DNA of 64,000 nucleotides from contig JANQRQ010000011.1 of assembly GCA_028284485.1 (NCBI GenBank), forward strand, positions 62,001-126,000, written 5' to 3'. A model generated the notes under the pieces. That model was given only the letters and a program-made list of their open reading frames with translations, had not been told where the DNA came from and ran no database searches. How positions within the stretch are numbered: the first letter of the stretch is position 1; each line of letters starts with the position of its first letter. Origin of the DNA: Planctomycetaceae bacterium (GTDB lineage Bacteria > Planctomycetota > Planctomycetia > Planctomycetales > Planctomycetaceae). Shown here in pieces: positions 36,616-45,519 of the stretch. A program made the translations under genes and the position numbers.

Positions 36616-37899
36616 TCATCCCGTAAATTCAGAGAATATCAAGGAAACATTTTGCCCACCGAAGCCAAAACTGTTAGAGAGGGCTCTTTTGACCGGTGTT
36701 TCGCGCGTCGCGTTCGGAACATAGTCCAAATCGCAATCCGGATCGGGTGTTTCGTAGTTTATTGTTGGCGGCAGGACATTGTCGCGAATTGCAAGCAAAC
36801 AGGTAATGGCTTCTACACTTCCTGCCGCTGCAATTAAGTGCCCGAGCATACTTTTGACGCTGGAGACAGGGGTCCGGTATGCATCTTGGTTCAAAGCACT
36901 TTTGATGGCCATCGTTTCGACACGGTCGTTCACTGCTGTGCTCGTTCCGTGTGCATTGATGTAGTCGATGTCGTCGGTGTTGAGGCTTGCGTTCTTGAGT
37001 GCCATTTCAATGCATGACGACGCACCTCGACCTTCGGGATGGATGTCTGTTATCCGGTAGGCGTCGGCGCTCGAGCCATAACCAGTGATTTCGCCGTAAA
37101 TCGGTGCGTTTCTGGCTTGGGCGCTCTCCAAGGCTTCGAGGATGAGCATTCCGGCTCCTTCCCCGATTACGAATCCGTCGCGGTTTTTATCGAATGGACG
37201 AGAAGCCCCTTGTGGGTTCTCGTTGTTCGTCGAGAGAGCAGTCAATAAATTGAATCCTGTCACACCGAACGGATGAATCATGCTATGTGCACCACCAGAG
37301 AGCATGGCGTCCGCGTCGCCACGGCGAATGATCTCTGTCGCCTCACCAATGGCCTGACTGGAAGCGGCGCACGCAGTCAAACAATTCAGATTCGGCCCTT
37401 GTGCATTAAACAAGCTGGCAAGGTGCCCCGCGGGCATATTGGGTTCTTGTTCTAACTCTGTCTGCGCATGAAGTCTGTCCAAACCTTCCCGCGTAAACTG
37501 TTCGAGATCGAGCTGTCCATCCTTTTGGGCACTGGCGATCAGGTTCATAAACAGCATGAAGTCCTGCTGACCTTCGCCCGCGCCGAGATAGACACCGAGC
37601 ATGGTCGGATCGATGCCACTTTCCAGGATTCCAGAGTCCTTGACGGCTTGGTCTGCAGCAGCCACTGCAAATCTGATATTCCGTCCGGAATACTTGAAGC
37701 GATCGGAATCGTCATCAAATCGGCTGAAGTCAAAGTCCTTCACTTCTGCCGCGAACCTTGTTGGAAAATTTGATGCATCGAAATGCGTAATCTCACCAAT
37801 GCCGCTGGCACCGGATAGCAGAGATTTCCACATGTCTTCCGCATTGTTGCCCAATGGCGTGATGCAGCCGATTCCTGTGATGACCACTCGTCGATTCAT
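36616..37899 (-). CDS. fabF: 3-oxoacyl-ACP synthase, FabF type
   Basis: 427 residues from MNRRVVITGIGCITPLG; an in-frame ATG 18 codons upstream gives a Lys/Arg-rich tail absent from the family. Catalytic Cys in NCLTACAASSQAIGEA, His in NAHGTSTAVND and in SMLGHLIAAAG, and the C-terminal SNSFGFGGQN. Condenses acyl-ACP with malonyl-ACP. Last enzyme of a dedicated cluster with two FabZ-like proteins, FabG and an unusual ACP, so it is probably specialised rather than the housekeeping copy. Confidence 0.9.
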   Translation of the reverse strand: MNRRVVITGIGCITPLGNNAEDMWKSLLSGASGIGEITHFDASNFPTRFAAEVKDFDFSRFDDDSDRFKYSGRNIRFAVAAADQAVKDSGILESGIDPTMLGVYLGAGEGQQDFMLFMNLIASAQKDGQLDLEQFTREGLDRLHAQTELEQEPNMPAGHLASLFNAQGPNLNCLTACAASSQAIGEATEIIRRGDADAMLSGGAHSMIHPFGVTGFNLLTALSTNNENPQGASRPFDKNRDGFVIGEGAGMLILEALESAQARNAPIYGEITGYGSSADAYRITDIHPEGRGASSCIEMALKNASLNTDDIDYINAHGTSTAVNDRVETMAIKSALNQDAYRTPVSSVKSMLGHLIAAAGSVEAITCLLAIRDNVLPPTINYETPDPDCDLDYVPNATRETPVKRALSNSFGFGGQNVSLIFSEFTG

Positions 37900-38487
37900 T
37901 TTTCCGTTCTTTCTAAGTTTCTCCAACAAGGAGCGAGCTTTATGGCTATTCACTTATCTTGGCTGAGAGCTGACGAACACAACAAGTCCATCGGCAGTTC
38001 GGTCACATTCTCCGACGGATTTGATGTTTCGGACGATTCATCATAAAGAATTCCATCTGTACGAGAAGCAAACGCCGGCCGGCCACGACTCAGTGTCTTG
38101 CGAGATTCGATCGCATTTGGTCGATCCGCCCGTCAATGGACGCCCTTCTGTAGCAAATTATCTGTTCTGTATGCCAGACCGGTTCCCGCACCACGTGATT
38201 CTATACAACCGTTACCTGATGCCAAAGTCGGTTTCGAGTGGAGAAAGGCACGCTGGAGAGAATTCTGAAGGAGGATTCAGTCGGATAATGCGGCCAAAGC
38301 AGGGTGATCTCATCCTCGGCGAGCACTGAGCCGATCAACCGTTTCCCCTCGCAATGGGGCGAACTCAATTCTCGAGACGCTTTGGAGTGTAGGCGGGGAT
38401 CACTCAAATCTCGATGTATTCCGTGCCAAGAAAGCGGTCTCAATCGGCAAGCGGAGCATGACTCGTTCCGAAGAGTAACGGCCGCAT
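37900..38487. other. 588-bp gap inside the fatty-acid cluster, no supported gene
   Basis: Short frames exist on both strands (for example 38021-38329 rightward), but none shows a motif, good start or codon pattern. It may contain an internal promoter for fabF. Confidence 0.35.
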
Positions 38488-38973
38488 TTATTCATCGGAA
38501 CCGTCGCCGGCCTTACCGACATCGAGAATGCCCATCAGATTCATCGAAAAAACAAAGTTCTTTTGGTCAGCAGGGCCGTATTGGGGATCGTCTGGATCGA
38601 GGTGCACGAAAACGATTTCGGCTTCTGCGACGAGGCGATCTTCAACATGAGCGGCGCATTCGACCGACCCGCCTTCATCACGGGCTTCGAGCAACGTCGC
38701 TGAGTAAATCAGCGTGTCACCTGGGCAAACCCATCGGTGAAACTGGATTTTGGGGACTTTCGCGAGGATGACGATATGGTCGAAGTTGTTCTTTTCTCCT
38801 AGGAGAATTCCCCCGGTTTGGGCCATCCCTTCGAGCATAAGCGAACCAGGCATGACGGCGAATCCGGGGAAATGGTCATGCAGATGTTCTTCGGCCAGAG
38901 TCACGTTCTTGATGGCCTTGGCATGCGATCCGCTTTCGAACTCGATGAATCGATCGATCCAAAACCAGCGCAT
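38488..38973 (-). CDS. fabZ: FabZ/FabA-like hotdog dehydratase
   Basis: 161 residues. The hotdog active-site sequence DHFPGFAVMPGSLMLEGMAQ contains the catalytic His and Glu. Dehydrates 3-hydroxyacyl-ACP. It has a C-terminal extension (DPDDPQYGPADQKNFVFSMNLMG) beyond the usual ~145 residues. Paralogue of 40445-40942; the two may act on different chain lengths or form a heteromer. Confidence 0.85.
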   Translation of the reverse strand: MRWFWIDRFIEFESGSHAKAIKNVTLAEEHLHDHFPGFAVMPGSLMLEGMAQTGGILLGEKNNFDHIVILAKVPKIQFHRWVCPGDTLIYSATLLEARDEGGSVECAAHVEDRLVAEAEIVFVHLDPDDPQYGPADQKNFVFSMNLMGILDVGKAGDGSDE

Positions 38974-39073
38974 TCAATAAACTCCGTACCAGAGCAAATC
39001 CGGCGACGCATACGGGTCCGCCAAGCCAGTCCGAGCGATATCGTCCGCAATCACGAGTTTCGGTCAACGAGTG

Positions 39074-39469
39074 TCATTCACCCGATGCCAGCTTCGCCTC
39101 CACGTATTTCACGATCATATTGACCGTGAATAGGTCTTGGATGTTTTCGACTTTGGGGTCATCGGCGAACTTGTCGATATCGGCAAAAGGCATTTTGGAG
39201 CGCAATTCCTCCAAACCCTCTGCGGTGACGACACCGTCTGCGACAAAGGAGGAATCTGCGGACGCCAGGTTCTCGGGGAACAACTCCCCACGTGGAATCT
39301 TGATGCTAAAGTTCTTTTCAAGCCGGAAAACGATGTCCAGAAAGTCAATGGATTCCGCGCCTAAATCCCCGACGAGTGTCGCATCGGCGGTAACCTCATC
39401 GTCGTCGACGCCTAATGCATCGATCAATGTCTCCTGGACTTTTTCGTAAACCTCTTCAGTTGTCGCCAT
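39074..39469 (-). CDS. Acyl carrier protein with extended insert
   Basis: 131 residues against ~78 for AcpP. The phosphopantetheine site is Ser40 in LGAESIDFLDIVFRLEK (ESID replaces the usual DSLD). An extra ~45 residues (about 63-110, including VADGVVTAEGLEELRSKMP) separate helix II from the final helix (TVNMIVKYVEAKL). It carries intermediates for the surrounding fab enzymes. The insert suggests a dedicated partner interface. Confidence 0.88.
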   Translation of the reverse strand: MATTEEVYEKVQETLIDALGVDDDEVTADATLVGDLGAESIDFLDIVFRLEKNFSIKIPRGELFPENLASADSSFVADGVVTAEGLEELRSKMPFADIDKFADDPKVENIQDLFTVNMIVKYVEAKLASGE

Positions 39470-39544
39470 CAGCGCTCTCCTCTAAGCCGAGTGCACCCTG
39501 TTCTTAATTTTCCTTGGGATTCTTAGTCTCGTAAACCGATCCTC

Positions 39545-39605
39545 ACGTATTACTTTTTCGAGAGCCAGTCGTTTCGTTTGGCTCGCGGGCCGCATACGTT
39601 TGGCA
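39545..39605 (+). repeat. Decayed trace of the dispersed repeat
   Basis: TATTACTTTTTCGAGAGC, then GTTTCGTTTGGCTCGCGGG, retains the core spacing of the repeat's first half, but the rest is lost. It lies between ACP and fabG, opposite to their direction. Confidence 0.35.
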
Positions 39606-39695
39606 AAGAACTCACTGTTTGCTAAACACCGTGGCGATTCAAGAAGGGAATGACGCCAATTTTGGAAAAGCGAAACATCGAATGCTTATGCCGTG

Positions 39696-40448
39696 TCAGA
39701 GTCCCCCCAATGTTAATCCGCCGTCGACTGTCAGAATCTGACCGGTAATATAGGAAGAATCATCGCCGACAAGGAACAGTACAGCATTGGCAATGTCTTC
39801 CGGAGTTCCAAGTCGGCGACATGGAATCTTCTTCTTGATTTCTGCTTCGGCCGCATTTCGGACCGCCGTTGTCATGTCTGTTTCAATGAACCCAGGAGCG
39901 ATGGCATTGACCGTGATACCCCGTCGAGCGACTTCGGCAGCGAAACAGCGGGTAAAACCGTTGATTCCGCCTTTACTTGCGGCATAATTCGATTGTCCCG
40001 GGTTTCCGACGTACGCGGCAACGCTGGACATATTAATAATGCGCCCCGATCGGGCGGACATCATGGGTCTTGTTACGGCGTGACAAAAATAGAAAACGCC
40101 ATTCAGGTTCGTGTTGATTACATCTTGCCACTGCTCTGCCGACATTGTCGCCAGGAGTCCATCTTGAATGATGCCGGCGTTGTTGACCAAGATGTCGACC
40201 TTTTCCCATTTATCGAGCACGGTCTCGACAACCTTGTCGGCATCCTCTTGTCGGCTGACGTCTGCCTGAACGGCGATCGCTTCGGTTTGATTCAATTCCA
40301 GGTCTGAAACGAGTTGATCCGCGGCTTCCTTATTGGATCTGTAGACGAACGCGACCTTGGCACCTTCACGCGCTAATGCCCACACAATAGCCTTACCGAT
40401 TCCTCGGCTGCCTCCGGTAACAATCGCTGATTTTCCAGCCAGTTTCAT
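39696..40448 (-). CDS. fabG: 3-oxoacyl-ACP reductase
   Basis: 250 residues. TGGSRGIGKAIVWALAREG, NNAGI, catalytic Ser/Tyr/Lys in INMSSVAAYVGNPGQSNYAASKGG, then APGFIETDMT and YITGQILTVDGG: a textbook FabG. NADPH-dependent reduction of 3-oxoacyl-ACP. Its ATG overlaps the upstream fabZ stop by 4 bp, so the two are coupled. Confidence 0.93.
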   Translation of the reverse strand: MKLAGKSAIVTGGSRGIGKAIVWALAREGAKVAFVYRSNKEAADQLVSDLELNQTEAIAVQADVSRQEDADKVVETVLDKWEKVDILVNNAGIIQDGLLATMSAEQWQDVINTNLNGVFYFCHAVTRPMMSARSGRIINMSSVAAYVGNPGQSNYAASKGGINGFTRCFAAEVARRGITVNAIAPGFIETDMTTAVRNAAEAEIKKKIPCRRLGTPEDIANAVLFLVGDDSSYITGQILTVDGGLTLGGL

Positions 40449-40942
40449 TCTTGGTTAGTCTCGGTTTGCATGGGAGTGGTCCAGAGTTGGTCGAATAGCG
40501 AACGCATCTTTTCAATACTAAATCGATCTGCGTCGGCCATTTCGTCGTTGCGTTCACTGAGGTTGAATTGCGTCAGGGTCAATTTCGCGCTAACCGCGGT
40601 CGTTTCGTCAACAGTTCCCGACGCTTTCAGTACGCAATCACTACCCTCCCATTTTTGAATACCGGCAGAAATGGTCAGCATCTTTCCCGGTACGACAAAA
40701 TTGTTAAATCGTAATGCTCGAGCCTGTTTCAACAGGACCGTGCTGTACTTGAAATCCTCCGTATATCGCATGAGCCAAGCGCCCGCTTGAACCATCGATT
40801 CCAGCATCAAGACACCCGGCATGACCGGAAACCCCGGAAAGTGATCCGCGAGGTATTCTTCGGCCAGCGAGAGATTCTTGACCGCGGTGATCGTTTTTCC
40901 CGAATCCAGGGTCACGATCCTGTCAATCAACGAAAATCGCAT
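40445..40942 (-). CDS. fabZ: FabZ-like 3-hydroxyacyl-ACP dehydratase
   Basis: 165 residues. DHFPGFPVMPGVLMLESMVQAGAW holds the catalytic His and Glu. A C-terminal extension of ~25 residues (DADRFSIEKMRSLFDQLW) is not typical. First gene of the cluster, overlapping fabG by 4 bp. Confidence 0.88.
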   Translation of the reverse strand: MRFSLIDRIVTLDSGKTITAVKNLSLAEEYLADHFPGFPVMPGVLMLESMVQAGAWLMRYTEDFKYSTVLLKQARALRFNNFVVPGKMLTISAGIQKWEGSDCVLKASGTVDETTAVSAKLTLTQFNLSERNDEMADADRFSIEKMRSLFDQLWTTPMQTETNQE

Positions 40943-41328
40943 AGAACTCCGTACTTGGCAACAGGCCTGCTGGTTGGCCGAAGTCCAAAAGTATAGTGCT
41001 GATAATTTGTTTTCTCAACCGACTTCGTGTCTCCTTTCGGTCGGGATTCTGCCCGATACCGGTCCCGGGTCGTGTTCATATGTCACTATGCCCAGTCGCA
41101 AGTCTGTTCTAGCGGTTTTGCCGAGCTTGACGGCTGGCGAGATTAATTGTCCCGACCGAGTTGCCGTTATGATGCAAATTCGCCATCCGGAAGATGCGAT
41201 TGGAACAACGATTTCGCTGTTCGCGATTTGACGGCAGAAAACATTGGTAATAGGCTCAATTAGACACCGATGCAAGTCAAATGCGTGCGTCCAAGGCGTT
41301 CATTGCTATGCGCCTTTAGGGGCATTTC
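40943..41328. other. 386-bp divergent intergenic region, no gene seen
   Basis: Separates the fab cluster from the PilZ gene and must carry the cluster promoter. AGGGG lies 8 nt before the PilZ-gene ATG. No hairpin or frame of note. Confidence 0.4.
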
Positions 41329-41994
41329 ATGACATTCATTTCGACAGTACAAACCGGCCCTCGAGAGGTTCCAGACCACACCCAACCGGGTCGCGGAACG
41401 GTCACACGAAGTTGCGCCTGTCGAGACGACACGCACCAACTTCGCAGTGTGACGACTCGTCGTGCAAGTCGCCGGTTGACTGTTGCACTACGACAAATCC
41501 TCGGTAAACAGCCGATGAATTCCGAATCGGTGGCGTCGGATCAAACCGACGAGGGTCGGCCCGAAATCGGTCCGAACGCATCGATGCCGGTTGATGATTC
41601 AACACAAAGCAAGTCAGCCAGCGATCGGCGTGTCTTCCCAAGGCGGAACAGCGGCTGCGTGGTCAGTGTCCGACCGGTTTCATCCGATGAGGTCGTCGAT
41701 TCCCAGCAAATGGCTTGGATGTTGCATTCTTGCCAATTGAAGGGTGAGCTATGCGATATCAGCATGAGCGGTGCGGCCGTCGTATTGCCGCAACCGGTTG
41801 CTCAGCAATCGGCTGTGCTAATGCGTTTGCGCAATCCCCGTTTTGACAGGCAAATCGACGTCGCCGCAACAGTTGTGCGTTGCTTCGAAGACAGCGACGG
41901 TCATTGGAAAATTACATGCCAATTCAAGCACAAGCTTAGCTTGGAACAAATCCAAAGTTTTGGTCATTTGTTGAACAATCCAGAATTTGTTTGA
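41329..41994 (+). CDS. PilZ-domain protein
   Basis: 221 residues from ATG 41329 (AGGGG upstream); an alternative ATG at 41515 would give 159 residues and drops a Thr/Arg-rich N-terminus. The PilZ signature for c-di-GMP is present: RRVFPRRNSGCVVSV (RxxxR type) and LCDISMSGAAVVLPQ (D-x-S-x-x-G). Probably a c-di-GMP receptor affecting motility or surface structures. Confidence 0.75.
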   Translation: MTFISTVQTGPREVPDHTQPGRGTVTRSCACRDDTHQLRSVTTRRASRRLTVALRQILGKQPMNSESVASDQTDEGRPEIGPNASMPVDDSTQSKSASDRRVFPRRNSGCVVSVRPVSSDEVVDSQQMAWMLHSCQLKGELCDISMSGAAVVLPQPVAQQSAVLMRLRNPRFDRQIDVAATVVRCFEDSDGHWKITCQFKHKLSLEQIQSFGHLLNNPEFV

Positions 41995-42356
41995 CCGATT
42001 GAGTCGTCATTCGCCCGGCATGTAGGGCCTCTTCCAAGTTGACGAACCTTCAGAATTGGTTGGATTCCGGCCCCCAGTCCAATGCCTTGATCCCCCAATC
42101 CGAATCCCTGATATGGCAGCGATGTCGATATCAGCGGCCAGGCTCTGGGTATCACTGGATGGCGAGCGGATGCATCGCACCATGTTCAGAGGAGGGCATT
42201 ACAAAAAAAGCCGCGGAATCATTCGGGATTCCGCGACCGGGCCGGTCGTCCTACATCAATCGTTCTTCCAAGTGAGTAACGACTCTTCTGATGCGTCGTG
42301 CTGAGTTCGCATCTTGCGATTTGAAAACAAGCACAACCGGGATTTGAGGCAGTTAT
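41995..42356 (-). terminator. 362-bp region with a rho-independent terminator of the coiled-coil gene
   Basis: Read leftward, the stem GCGGAATC (42234-42227) pairs with GATTCCGC (42220-42213), followed by GGCTTTTTTTG. A strong terminator (42203-42234) for the leftward gene at 42357-43619. No gene otherwise. Confidence 0.8.
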
Positions 42357-43619
42357 TCAATCACCTTCGGGAGGGAGCGGAACCAACTGATCCTTTGGTT
42401 CGCCGTCATCCAAGACCGAATCGGAACCGACATGTTCGGGCGAGGATTGGTTCCGCGACAGGCGGGACACTCCACGATTTTCCAACACAAACTTGGCAGC
42501 GTCGCGGACTTCGTCGGCACTCAGTCGTCGCAAGTTCCCCAATTCCGTCAAAGGAGACAGGATGCGGACGGCTTGCCCGACGGTGCTTTCCAGCATGGCG
42601 ATTTCCAGCAGATCGCGTCGGACTCCCTCAAGGGCGTGAACTCGAGTCTGGACTTCGGTTTGTAAGTCGGCCAGGATTTCCAGCGACATGACCGTATCTG
42701 CGAGGTTTTCAGTTTGGTCGGCGAGCTTGGATTCGATTTTGAGCAACGAATTCAAATTCTCATTGGCGGCGACAATGTCGGTTTGCTTTTCAGCAAGATT
42801 GTCCCGCATGTGAATTAGCATGCGGGCGTTCTCGTCGGCGGCCGCTGTCATTTCACCCTTCTCCACGACTTGATCGCGAATTGTCACGAGCCGATCCACA
42901 GCAGCAATGGCGGAGTCGACTTCGTCGCCTTCACGTGCAAGCGAATGGGTCATCTTCATAAGCCGGTTGAGATTGTTGCTGGCTTTGTCGATTTCGCCGA
43001 GTGCTGAAACGAACTCCGCACGTAATTCATTTAGCTTATTCAATGCGACCGTAGCCTGTTCAATATCATGATTCTGATCTTGAGCGCGGTTTTTCCAGTC
43101 GGACAGGTGGTCGAGAGCGACATTCGCGTCTGCCAATGTTGCTTGTTCATTGATGAGTCGATCCTGCAATGAAATCATCATATCCAGTGACGAAGATGCC
43201 GGTGCCGACATGCCGCGTTGTTCCAGCAGACGGTTTTGCAACGACGAAAGACGATCGAGCGATGCAAAAGCGTTGGCTGTTTGGCCAGATTCTCGTTCGA
43301 CGGCCCGGCGAAACTGCTGAATGGCATCGAGCGAAGTGCGGGCACTTTGGATTTGGCCCTGCTGAAGATTGATGGCTGAAAGCAGATTATTGGTTTCTGT
43401 GATCGATCCCTGCACACCAACCAGGCTGTGCATATCTTGCTCGACAGCAGCCAATTCCTGCTGCATCAGGTCCAGCTGACGCTCAATCGGAATGACGATT
43501 AGCGTGTACATTCCGGCGAAGCCGATCGCCAAACCCAGGAACATTTTCGTCCAGGTAAGCCTCTTGCCGCTGTATGTGCGATTTGTCTCGAGTCGGTGAG
43601 TCGTGCCTGAAATATGCAA
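42357..43619 (-). CDS. Membrane-anchored coiled-coil repeat protein of unknown function
   Basis: 420 residues from a TTG with GGAGGT just upstream. One N-terminal membrane segment (MFLGLAIGFAGMYTLIVIPI, ~26-45). Residues ~60-330 are a long helical region built of about nine diverged ~30-residue units with the pattern A-x-x-x-L-x-x-L-x-x-L (SLDRLSSLQNRLL, ALDHLSDWKNRA, NLNRLMKMTHSLA, NLNSLLKIESKLA). The C-terminus is Pro/Asp/Ser-rich and likely external or cytosolic tail. I do not recognise a family. The repeat period suggests a rod or scaffold. Followed by its own terminator. Confidence 0.8.
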   Translation of the reverse strand: MHISGTTHRLETNRTYSGKRLTWTKMFLGLAIGFAGMYTLIVIPIERQLDLMQQELAAVEQDMHSLVGVQGSITETNNLLSAINLQQGQIQSARTSLDAIQQFRRAVERESGQTANAFASLDRLSSLQNRLLEQRGMSAPASSSLDMMISLQDRLINEQATLADANVALDHLSDWKNRAQDQNHDIEQATVALNKLNELRAEFVSALGEIDKASNNLNRLMKMTHSLAREGDEVDSAIAAVDRLVTIRDQVVEKGEMTAAADENARMLIHMRDNLAEKQTDIVAANENLNSLLKIESKLADQTENLADTVMSLEILADLQTEVQTRVHALEGVRRDLLEIAMLESTVGQAVRILSPLTELGNLRRLSADEVRDAAKFVLENRGVSRLSRNQSSPEHVGSDSVLDDGEPKDQLVPLPPEGD

Positions 43620-44011
43620 GGTCCTACCTCCGTCAGAAGCGGTCGATCACAAGAACAGTCATTATGCGGACAGCCGGCACATCTTGCTCGGTTTGTGAGC
43701 TCTATGCGAAGCACCCACAGGACTCAATATCGCCACTTCTTGTGATCGGATTTCTTTCGAAAGGCGGCAATTCCGTGACATTCGTGGAATAGCAAATGAG
43801 TTCGTCGAAAATGAGGAACTTGCGGGTCGATTACGGTACGATTTGAATGATTCTACAGGTCGCGACAGATGCGGTTGGTGACGTCCGACCGTCCGCTTGC
43901 TCGCGACCGAGGGAAAGCGAGGAATGAACTGCCGTCCGATACTTGTTGGAATGAGCCGCGGTGCCGATCCCGAACAGCGACGCATGTCTCCCAACGGAGA
44001 GATTCTTGAAA
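43620..44011. other. 392-bp divergent intergenic region, no gene seen
   Basis: Between the coiled-coil gene and the GNAT gene. An in-frame ATG for GNAT exists at 43961, but the start at 44012 fits the family better. Nothing else identified. Confidence 0.4.
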
Positions 44012-44479
44012 ATGACCAAAGCGACCATTGAAGTGCGGCGTGCTCGCCTTGAAGACAGCAAGACCATTGCCGAATTCAATTCCCGCCTGGCGTGGGAGAC
44101 TGAAGAAACGCGACTCGATCGGCAGACCATTCATGCCGGAGTCGTGTCATTATTGGAAGACCCGCGCAAGGGGCGGTATTTCGTGGCGTGTGTCGAAGAC
44201 GCCGTGATCGGTCAGATCATGCACACCTGGGAATGGAGCGATTGGAGGAACGGCGAAATCTGGTGGCTGCAAAGCGTTTACGTCCTTCCGGAGTTTCGGA
44301 AACGTGGAGTCTTTCGCCAACTGTATCAGCACGTGCTCGACGAGGCGGAGCAAGATCCGCAGGTCGTGGGAATTCGGCTTTATGTGGAATCGGAGAATCA
44401 ACCGGCCCAGGGAACCTACAACCGGCTGGGAATGAACGACACCGGTTATATCGTATTTGAGCGACTGCTTGCCAATTGA
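44012..44479 (+). CDS. GNAT-family N-acetyltransferase
   Basis: 155 residues from MTKATIEVRRARLED. Acetyl-CoA site VYVLPEFRKRGVFRQLYQHVL (V-x-P-x-x-R-x-x-G) and C-terminal YVESENQPAQGTYNRLGM typical of GNAT. Substrate unknown. An ATG 17 codons upstream is possible. Confidence 0.88.
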   Translation: MTKATIEVRRARLEDSKTIAEFNSRLAWETEETRLDRQTIHAGVVSLLEDPRKGRYFVACVEDAVIGQIMHTWEWSDWRNGEIWWLQSVYVLPEFRKRGVFRQLYQHVLDEAEQDPQVVGIRLYVESENQPAQGTYNRLGMNDTGYIVFERLLAN

Positions 44480-44542
44480 TTGTGCGGCTAAGTCAATTAG
44501 TGTGTTCTGCACTCGAACCAAAGTCGACGACAGTGGCTTAAC

Positions 44543-44647
44543 GAGAGCTGTTTACTTTTTCATGTGGGCGTTTCTGGCTCGTGGGAGCTAGCAAACATCG
44601 AACAAAGCGCGATTATCGCGGGCACAAGTCAGCGTAATACGCTGTAG
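44543..44647 (+). repeat. Dispersed ~105-bp 3'-UTR repeat, copy 8
   Basis: Starts GAGAGCTGTTTACTTTTTC (first base differs from TAG) 63 bp after the GNAT stop, codirectional, and ends CTGTAG. Hairpins: TGGCTCGTGGGAGCTA, CGCGATTATCGCG and CAGCGTAATACGCTG (perfect). Confidence 0.87.
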
Positions 44648-44731
44648 AATTCGTATCGTCGGAAACGGGGAAGCGATGAATGTGTCGAATCTCAACGAGC
44701 CGGCAATGAGAACTCAGTAAGAGGCAAATCC

Positions 44732-45451
44732 ATGAACGCATCTGATGATTCCCAGATCTGGTTGCACAAGCATACCCGTCGTGAATTCCGCAACCGCATG
44801 AACGCCGGAGAGTTGAAAGCCTGTTTGATTCCCGTGGCAGCGACGGAACAGCATTTGGAACATCTTGCGATGGAACACGATTGGCGGAGCTGCCTTCACA
44901 TCGCGGAGTTGGTTGCGCAACGATTGAGTCCCCGTGTTGTCGTTGCCCCCTCGATGAGCATCGGAATGAGTGAACACCACATGCGTCACATCGGTACGCT
45001 CAGCGCCCTGCCTGGAAGTTGGTTGGGGCTGCTGTTTGATACGATCCGTAGCATGAATCACGCTGGATTTACCAACATCCTTGTTCTCAATGGGCACGGT
45101 GGCAACATCGCTCCCTGCCAAGGCATTTGGTCGCAGTTCTTGCAGCGCTTGGAAATCAATTTGCAATTTCGGTCGTACTGGGATTTTCTACCGGAAGATG
45201 TTGCCGAGGCCCATCTTAAGACGGGCCGCTGCCCGGGACACGCTCAGGAGTTTGAGACGGCTTTTGCGTTGGCTGCGTTTCCTGAAAACGTGCGTATGGA
45301 TGCGATGGAAGATCAGGAGGATCGAGAACCGCTCTCGGCAACGGCAGAGGCCGGTGCGGCCATGATCGAATCAATTGTGGTGAATGTATCGGACCATGTC
45401 GTTAGCATGATCGATGGCCGAAGCATCGCCGAAATCCCGCCGTTCCATTAA
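44732..45451 (+). CDS. Creatininase-family amidohydrolase
   Basis: 239 residues. Metal-binding pattern of the creatininase/MftE fold: PVAATEQHLEHLAMEHDW, GMSEHHMRH, VLNGHGGNIAPCQ and GHAQEFETA. Hydrolyses a cyclic amide or peptide-type bond; the substrate is unknown as for most family members. AGTAAGAGG upstream supports the ATG. Confidence 0.9.
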   Translation: MNASDDSQIWLHKHTRREFRNRMNAGELKACLIPVAATEQHLEHLAMEHDWRSCLHIAELVAQRLSPRVVVAPSMSIGMSEHHMRHIGTLSALPGSWLGLLFDTIRSMNHAGFTNILVLNGHGGNIAPCQGIWSQFLQRLEINLQFRSYWDFLPEDVAEAHLKTGRCPGHAQEFETAFALAAFPENVRMDAMEDQEDREPLSATAEAGAAMIESIVVNVSDHVVSMIDGRSIAEIPPFH

Positions 45452-45519
45452 TGTCACGCGCAAGCTCAGCCGGGTGATCCGAACTTCAAGACCAAGTGAT
45501 CGCCAGAGAGGCGGAAGCC

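Noticed and set aside
38021-38329. 102-codon rightward frame in the fab gap
   Set aside because: No motif, opposite to the operon, and overlapping leftward frames are as long.
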